A stretch of DNA of 5,969 bases from Pseudomonadota bacterium. Its GTDB lineage: Bacteria; Pseudomonadota; Gammaproteobacteria; Xanthomonadales; Rhodanobacteraceae. Position 1 is the stretch's first letter. Each line of letters begins with the position of its first letter. The position numbers and the translations under genes are program-made. The notes below the pieces were generated by a model, which worked only from the letters and a program-made list of their open reading frames with translations, had not been told where the DNA came from and made no database searches. The stretch is taken from positions 1-5,969 of the forward strand of contig JAJYMF010000433.1 in assembly GCA_021787175.1 (NCBI GenBank). The letters run 5' to 3'. Below are positions 5,183 to 5,969 of this stretch, one piece after another.

Positions 5183-5969
5183 TCAGCGCGCGATGAAAAT
5201 GCGCGCCGGACAGTTGCCGCGGCGGCCGTGTCCGAAGCTGTCCGGCGCAGGGAACTGCGCCAGCCGCCCGGCGCGCACGGTCATCCACACCTGCACCAGA
5301 ACGTCCGCCTGCGCCGCGCCGGGCCGGCGTCCGCAGCGCAGCTCCAGCGCATGCCGCGAATCGGGTCCGAAGCCGCGCCGGAAAGCCGCCCGCACCGCGC
5401 CCTGACGTACCGTCTGCCCGGCATGCGCGCGTATCCAGGCGGTGAAGGCGCTGGCGTTGACGGCATCCAGCATGTCCAGCGCGCGGCCGAAGAACGGCGA
5501 CGGCCGGAAGCCGAGGCATTGCGCATGCTTGAAGTATTCGTGGCGGTCCAGGCAGCGCTGCGCCGCCGGCATGGCCCGCCACAGCCGCGCCTGCAGGGCC
5601 GCAGGCAGATCCAGTGCCGCGTTGCTGCAGAAGCCTGCGGGAATGGCGTGGCCGGGGCGATACCAATAGCAGCCATAGCGCCACCAGACGGGGTCGGGCA
5701 TGTGCTGCGCCTGCAGCTCCGCGGGCGTGCTGGCCCACAGGCCGTGCAGGCTGAACTGGCGGCTGCGCGCATCCCGCGGCGTGCGCGTGGCGCAGTCGGG
5801 TCCGGCCAGCGCGTCGCGCGCCAGGCAGGCACCCGGTTCCCAGATCAGCGCGTAGGTGTATTCGGCAAAACGCAGGCCGGGCTTGCCGTCGGGCGCCGGG
5901 CCGAGACCGCCGCCGGCGCGCGCCGGCGGCGCGACCAGCAGCAGGGTCAGCGGCAATAACAGCGCCAGT
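5183..5969 (-). CDS. Secreted RNase T2-family ribonuclease, N-terminus cut by the right edge
   Basis: This endoribonuclease would cut single-stranded RNA in the periplasm or outside the cell through 2',3'-cyclic phosphates to 3'-phosphate products. There are 261 complete codons and a TGA at 5185-5183. The start lies beyond the window: the first visible residues LALLLPLTLLLVAPPARA are the core and end of a signal peptide (cut after ARA), so the TTG at 5956 is a leucine codon inside it. Counting from the first visible residue, YALIWEPGAC (39-48) matches the family's LxWxPxxC, FSLHGLWAST holds the first catalytic site (His75), and RHEYFKHAQC holds the second (His143, Glu144, Lys147, His148). The usual text of the second site is HEWxKHGTC, so Trp is Tyr and Gly-Thr is Ala-Gln here, but all catalytic residues remain. 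Eight cysteines in the mature part could form four disulphides, as fits an exported enzyme. E. coli RNase I (rna) belongs to the same family, but orthology is not shown, so no symbol is given. The phosphatase downstream could act on its nucleotide products. Confidence 0.92.
   Translation of the reverse strand, partial: LALLLPLTLLLVAPPARAGGGLGPAPDGKPGLRFAEYTYALIWEPGACLARDALAGPDCATRTPRDARSRQFSLHGLWASTPAELQAQHMPDPVWWRYGCYWYRPGHAIPAGFCSNAALDLPAALQARLWRAMPAAQRCLDRHEYFKHAQCLGFRPSPFFGRALDMLDAVNASAFTAWIRAHAGQTVRQGAVRAAFRRGFGPDSRHALELRCGRRPGAAQADVLVQVWMTVRAGRLAQFPAPDSFGHGRRGNCPARIFIAR

Noticed and set aside
3241..5196. A 651-codon open frame on the plus strand covering the phosphatase gene
   Set aside because: It has low-complexity Ala/Gly/Arg/Gln-rich translation with no recognisable motif, fully opposite a gene with every active-site element in place.
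4992..5738. A 248-codon minus-strand frame overlapping the RNase gene in another frame and running to the phosphatase start
   Set aside because: It overlaps the RNase T2 catalytic region out of frame and its translation is Arg/Ala-rich without domains. It does not extend or replace either real gene.
5183..5956. TTG at 5956 as the start of the RNase gene
   Set aside because: The codons before it (LALL) continue the hydrophobic core of the signal peptide to the window edge, so the real start with its positive residues lies outside.
4733..5959. A 408-codon plus-strand frame across the RNase gene and the gap
   Set aside because: The translation is Ala/Arg/Gly-rich without motifs and crosses both the phosphatase promoter region and the RNase gene; it is explained by base composition.

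Overview
The window comes from a GC-rich Gram-negative bacterium. The best guess is a gammaproteobacterium of the Xanthomonadales (Rhodanobacteraceae or Xanthomonadaceae). This rests on a large TonB-dependent receptor with the VTGSLIPQ start of the plug and a YNPTYQQPGIIGRYFQLGVR-type C-terminus, both familiar from that order, and on the strong G/C preference at third codon positions. The taxonomic call is inference and is not proven by the sequence.

All convincing genes lie on the minus strand and read from right to left. In order of transcription they are: (1) a secreted RNase T2-family ribonuclease whose extreme N-terminus is cut off by the right edge (5183-5969); (2) a 181-base gap holding a GC-rich hairpin and a well-formed promoter with a Pho-box-like element; (3) a periplasmic alkaline phosphatase of the animal (PLAP/ALPL-like) type (3307-5001); (4) a 290-base gap with hairpins behind the phosphatase, an AT-richer candidate promoter and a leader of about 160 bases that could fold over the ribosome binding site; (5) a 942-residue TonB-dependent outer-membrane receptor (188-3016); (6) a clear intrinsic terminator (121-149); and (7) at the left edge, a possible start of another small protein with a CPRC motif (1-92, weak).

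The three main products are all exported. They can be read as one theme: RNase T2 cuts RNA outside the cytoplasm to 3'-phosphorylated products, the phosphatase releases phosphate from such nucleotides, and the receptor carries an unknown ligand across the outer membrane. The Pho-box-like sequence in front of the phosphatase supports phosphate limitation as the signal for that gene. A shared role for the receptor is only suggested by position, and the genes appear to have separate promoters rather than forming one tight operon.

I see no mobile element, CRISPR array, tRNA, rRNA or novel defence-type system. The points most worth checking are the animal-type active site of the phosphatase with an enlarged segment before its last metal-binding histidine, the Pho-box-like promoter, and the possible switch-like pairing in the receptor leader.
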